A stretch of DNA of 64,000 nucleotides from Paracoccus fontiphilus (GTDB lineage Bacteria; Pseudomonadota; Alphaproteobacteria; Rhodobacterales; Rhodobacteraceae): NCBI RefSeq assembly GCF_017356265.1, contig NZ_JAFNAW010000008.1:1-64000 (forward strand). Reading direction: 5' to 3'. This document shows positions 61,679 to 64,000 of this stretch, piece after piece. The notes below the pieces were generated by a model. The model saw only the letters and a program-made list of their open reading frames with translations. It had not been told where the DNA came from and did no database searches. The stretch's first letter is position 1, and the number at the start of each line of letters is the position of its first letter. The position numbers and the translations under genes are program-made.

Positions 61679-62022
61679 CCGGTCATTGCGTTGTTGCGGC
61701 CGCCCTGCTGGCGATGGTCTTGGTTCCCGTCCCTGCAAAAGCGCAGGCTCCGGTCTGCGTTCCCCCAGAAGAACCCTGGGTGCCGCAGAAGGACGCAGAC
61801 ATCCAAGCCTATGTCGATCTGGTGGCGGCCGATTTCGAACGGTACTTTTCGGATCTGACCCGGTATTTCCAGTGCCTGGAGCAGGCGTGGCAGGATGGTC
61901 TTGCCCATGGCCGCCAGGTCTCTTCCGCGCGCGACGTTTTCCTAGCGCGGGCGAGGGCGCTTGGCCTGGGGGCAAACCTCGGTGTCGATCCAATGGAGCC
62001 GTCGGGACGGAGGCCGGAATGA
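61675..62022 (+). CDS. Small exported hypothetical protein
   Basis: A 115-residue protein with signal peptide (CVVAAALLAMVLVPVPAKAQ), then VPPEEPWVPQKDADIQAYVD and FERYFSDLTRYFQCLEQAWQ, two cysteines, helical. Overlaps by ATGA on both sides, so it is co-translated with the RepC-like gene and the nuclease. Unknown function; probably periplasmic. Confidence 0.65.
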   Translation: MTGHCVVAAALLAMVLVPVPAKAQAPVCVPPEEPWVPQKDADIQAYVDLVAADFERYFSDLTRYFQCLEQAWQDGLAHGRQVSSARDVFLARARALGLGANLGVDPMEPSGRRPE

Positions 62023-62546
62023 GAACTGGCGCACCGCTCTTTATGATGGTGATGGTCGCGGCTACTCTGATGGGTACGATGCGGCTGCCGACGCCCAGGG
62101 CTGCGATCGAGGGTCCGGCGCGGGTGATCGATGGCGACACCCTTGTCATCGGCGGGTGGCATACCCGCATCTTGGGTATAGACGCCCCAGAACTTGACCA
62201 GACCTGCCATGCCTCAACGGGGCAGACCTGGGCTTGCGGTCGGGACGCCAGACAGGCCTTGGCGGCGCGCGTGGGCCGGCGGCAGGTTTCCTGCCGTGTT
62301 GCTGGTCAGGACCGCTATGGCCGCGCACTTGCCCGCTGCGCCACAGGAGGAACTGATCTGGCCGGCTGGCTGGTCCGCGAGGGATGGGCAATCCCTGCCG
62401 GCAACGAGCAGAAGAGGTACAGGGCCGCCAGTCAAAAGGCCCGCGCCAATGGGGCAGGCATGTGGCGAGGCAGCTTCATTCGGCCTGCGGACTGGCGCAG
62501 GGCAGGGGACCCGCAGCGGAAGAAAGGCGCAGTCCATGAACGATGA
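62019..62546 (+). CDS. Exported thermonuclease (SNase family)
   Basis: A 175-residue staphylococcal-nuclease homologue with an N-terminal signal or anchor (FMMVMVAATLMGTMRL). Core motifs: ARVIDGDTLVIGGWHTRILG then IDAPELDQTC (Arg and Asp/Glu of the active site) and QDRYGRALARC (second Arg), followed by LVREGWAIPAG. It cleaves DNA/RNA in the periplasm. Such nucleases are frequent in alphaproteobacterial transfer regions. It overlaps the next gene by 11 bases. Confidence 0.88.
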   Translation: MRTGAPLFMMVMVAATLMGTMRLPTPRAAIEGPARVIDGDTLVIGGWHTRILGIDAPELDQTCHASTGQTWACGRDARQALAARVGRRQVSCRVAGQDRYGRALARCATGGTDLAGWLVREGWAIPAGNEQKRYRAASQKARANGAGMWRGSFIRPADWRRAGDPQRKKGAVHER

Positions 62547-63744
62547 TGCCCCCTCCTACCGGCTCGGGCACCTGCATTTCGGCGACGATGCTCCGAACCT
62601 GCAATGCGTGCTCGCGCGGGCCCATGAGGGGCATGCCCGCCCCCTGTGCCAATGCTGCCAGGCTGAGCCGCCCATGTACGTGGCCTTGATCAACGGTGTG
62701 TTTTACCTCAAGCGCATGCCTGGAACCGGGCATATGCATGACCCTGCCTGCCCATCCTTCGACACACCCCCGGAGCTCTCAGGACTTGGGCCGCTGGCCG
62801 GGCAGGCGATCGTCACGGACAAGGCAGGCGACACCACGCTCAGGCTTGGCTTTTCGCTGTCCCTTCGAGGAAGCAGACACGGATCGGAGGCCGAAGACAG
62901 TGACTCCGAGGCGGCATCGGTGACCGCCACCGTGCGCAAGCTGCGGCTCCTCGCCCTTTTGCATTATCTCTGGCACGCTGCGGGACTGACCACATGGCGA
63001 AAGGCTTACGGGCGGCGCAGCTGGTGGATCGTGCACCGCGAACTCTGCCTCGCGGCAACCCGTGCTCGGATCCGGGCCGGTCCACTGTCGGACATCCTCT
63101 TTGTTCCGCCACCCTATGTCGTTGAGGACAAGGAGCGCCTGGCGGGAGAGCGGCGGCGCTTTCTCGCCAGACTGCAGCCGGTGGCAGGTAAACCCACGGG
63201 GCTTGGTCTGCTGGTGGCCGAGCTCAAGGGGCAGGAGCCTTCGCAATACGGCCGCAAGCTCCGCTTCAAGCATCTGCCGGACTTTTCCGTTTTCATCGAC
63301 AGCGACACAGCCCGGCGGTTCGACCGGGCTGCCGCCCGAAAGGTCCGGCTCGTCGAGGCCACGCCGAACAGCCATCTGATGGCGATCGCGACCTTTGCCG
63401 CAAAAGGCAGTTATGCCGAGATCCGCGAGATTGCCCTGATGGCGGTCGATGCCCGGTGGGTCCCCTTTGCGGGCGAGCGCGATCACGCGCTGCTCGAAGC
63501 CCTCGCCGAGCGGGATTTCGTTCGCTGCCTGCCCTACAACCTGCCGGCGGATGCGCCCATTGCCACCGCCGTGCTGCTCGATGCCGAGAGACCGATTGCG
63601 CTCTATGCGCCAGCCCCGGACATGGCGGGGGATCGCGAGGAGGAGCTGCACCGGATTGCTGCAGAGGGCCTCTATCCCGCCTGGCACTGGCCGGCATCAG
63701 ACTTCGACATGCCGGAACTTCCTCGGAGACGAGAAGGCAGGTGA
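62536..63744 (+). CDS. DUF1173 protein
   Basis: A 402-residue protein of the DUF1173 family, found on plasmids of Rhizobiales and Rhodobacterales. The N-terminus has a Cys-rich motif, RPLCQCCQAEPPMYVALING, then GTGHMHDPACPSF. Middle segments are LRLLALLHYLWHAAGLTTWR and RRSWWIVHRELCLAATRARI; the end is LYPAWHWPASDFDMPELP. No activity is known. The C/H cluster could bind zinc. The stop overlaps the next ATG (TGATG). Confidence 0.78.
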   Translation: MNDDAPSYRLGHLHFGDDAPNLQCVLARAHEGHARPLCQCCQAEPPMYVALINGVFYLKRMPGTGHMHDPACPSFDTPPELSGLGPLAGQAIVTDKAGDTTLRLGFSLSLRGSRHGSEAEDSDSEAASVTATVRKLRLLALLHYLWHAAGLTTWRKAYGRRSWWIVHRELCLAATRARIRAGPLSDILFVPPPYVVEDKERLAGERRRFLARLQPVAGKPTGLGLLVAELKGQEPSQYGRKLRFKHLPDFSVFIDSDTARRFDRAAARKVRLVEATPNSHLMAIATFAAKGSYAEIREIALMAVDARWVPFAGERDHALLEALAERDFVRCLPYNLPADAPIATAVLLDAERPIALYAPAPDMAGDREEELHRIAAEGLYPAWHWPASDFDMPELPRRREGR

Positions 63745-64000
63745 TGGATGTGGTCCGCACCGAACCGATGGCCGCAAACTATCAAGGATCCGAATCCCTG
63801 CGGCCGAATCGATTCAGATTTCTCATTGGACCTATCCTGCACCTGGGCGCAGACTCTCCGCCATGGTGGTCACAAAAGCTCTATGCTGCGCTGATCCGGC
63901 ACCAGCTGGACATGCTCTTCCCGAGCCTCCCGGCGCCATGGCCCCACGATGTCTCGGCAGGTCTTTCGACAGCAGGCTTCACACCATTTCTGCACGCCAT
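63744..64000 (+). CDS. Gene cut by the window end, unknown
   Basis: An open frame of 85 codons with no stop before the window end, starting in a TGATG overlap with the DUF1173 gene: MDVVRTEPMAANYQGS, NRFRFLIGPILHLGADSPPW, then QKLYAALIRHQLDMLFP. Not recognised. Coupling suggests a partner of the DUF1173 protein. Confidence 0.6.
   Translation, partial: MDVVRTEPMAANYQGSESLRPNRFRFLIGPILHLGADSPPWWSQKLYAALIRHQLDMLFPSLPAPWPHDVSAGLSTAGFTPFLHA

Noticed and set aside
1-64000. CRISPR array, tRNA or rRNA genes
   Set aside because: No regularly spaced direct repeats, cloverleaf-like sequence or rRNA-like stretch was seen on either strand.

Overview
The window looks like most of a conjugative repABC megaplasmid from an alphaproteobacterium of the Rhodobacterales; Paracoccus or a close relative is my inference from high GC, the repABC layout, the protein families (RHE_PE00001/DUF1612, RcgA/RcgR, Rhodobacterales-type VirB cluster) and the IS types. 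No rRNA, tRNA or CRISPR array was seen.

Layout. 1-1726 is an IS graveyard (IS21 istB end, IS256 fragment, IS1182 transposase broken by truncation and a stop). 2133-7910 is a carnitine module: a GlxA/AraC-type regulator divergent from a dehydrocarnitine-cleavage enzyme, an L-carnitine dehydrogenase-thioesterase fusion, an alpha/beta hydrolase and a BCCT transporter, closed by a strong terminator. 7964-10686 holds an IS5-type remnant, a DUF1612 gene and a decayed serine recombinase. 11400-15651 is the minus-strand repABC unit, with palindromic parS-like sites beyond repC and inside repB, a convincing counter-transcribed RNA gene between repB and repC, and an operator before repA. 16126-16756 is a ParDE-type toxin-antitoxin pair. 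17880-23256 is a compositionally foreign island: a GHKL ATPase joined to a PD-(D/E)XK-like nuclease, an unknown protein with a nuclease-like motif and a TIGR04141/DUF6119 protein. It is a candidate defence locus. 23617-27094 is nadCBA, with nadA broken by two stops.

27491-38373 resembles the leading region of a conjugative plasmid: ArdC, a large ParB-like protein, ArdB/KlcA, a Toprim protein, DUF2493, DUF3768 and a cold-shock protein, nearly all on the plus strand, with clusters of strong hairpins and a duplicated leader. 38374-55589 is the transfer machinery: a putative oriT region, accessory protein, relaxase and VirD4 on the plus strand, facing a minus-strand virB1-2-3-4-7-(VirB5/SLT hybrid)-5-unknown-6-8-9-10-11 operon. 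An Abi_2 abortive-infection gene with a structured RNA upstream sits between virD4 and virB11.

56500-64000 carries RcgR and RcgA, homologues of conjugation regulators of a rhizobial plasmid, then secreted small proteins, a solitary RepC-like initiator, a secreted thermonuclease, DUF1173 and a gene cut by the window edge. Several otherwise intact frames (nadA, virB5, the recombinase, the IS1182 transposase) carry in-frame nonsense codons, suggesting ongoing decay or sequence error.
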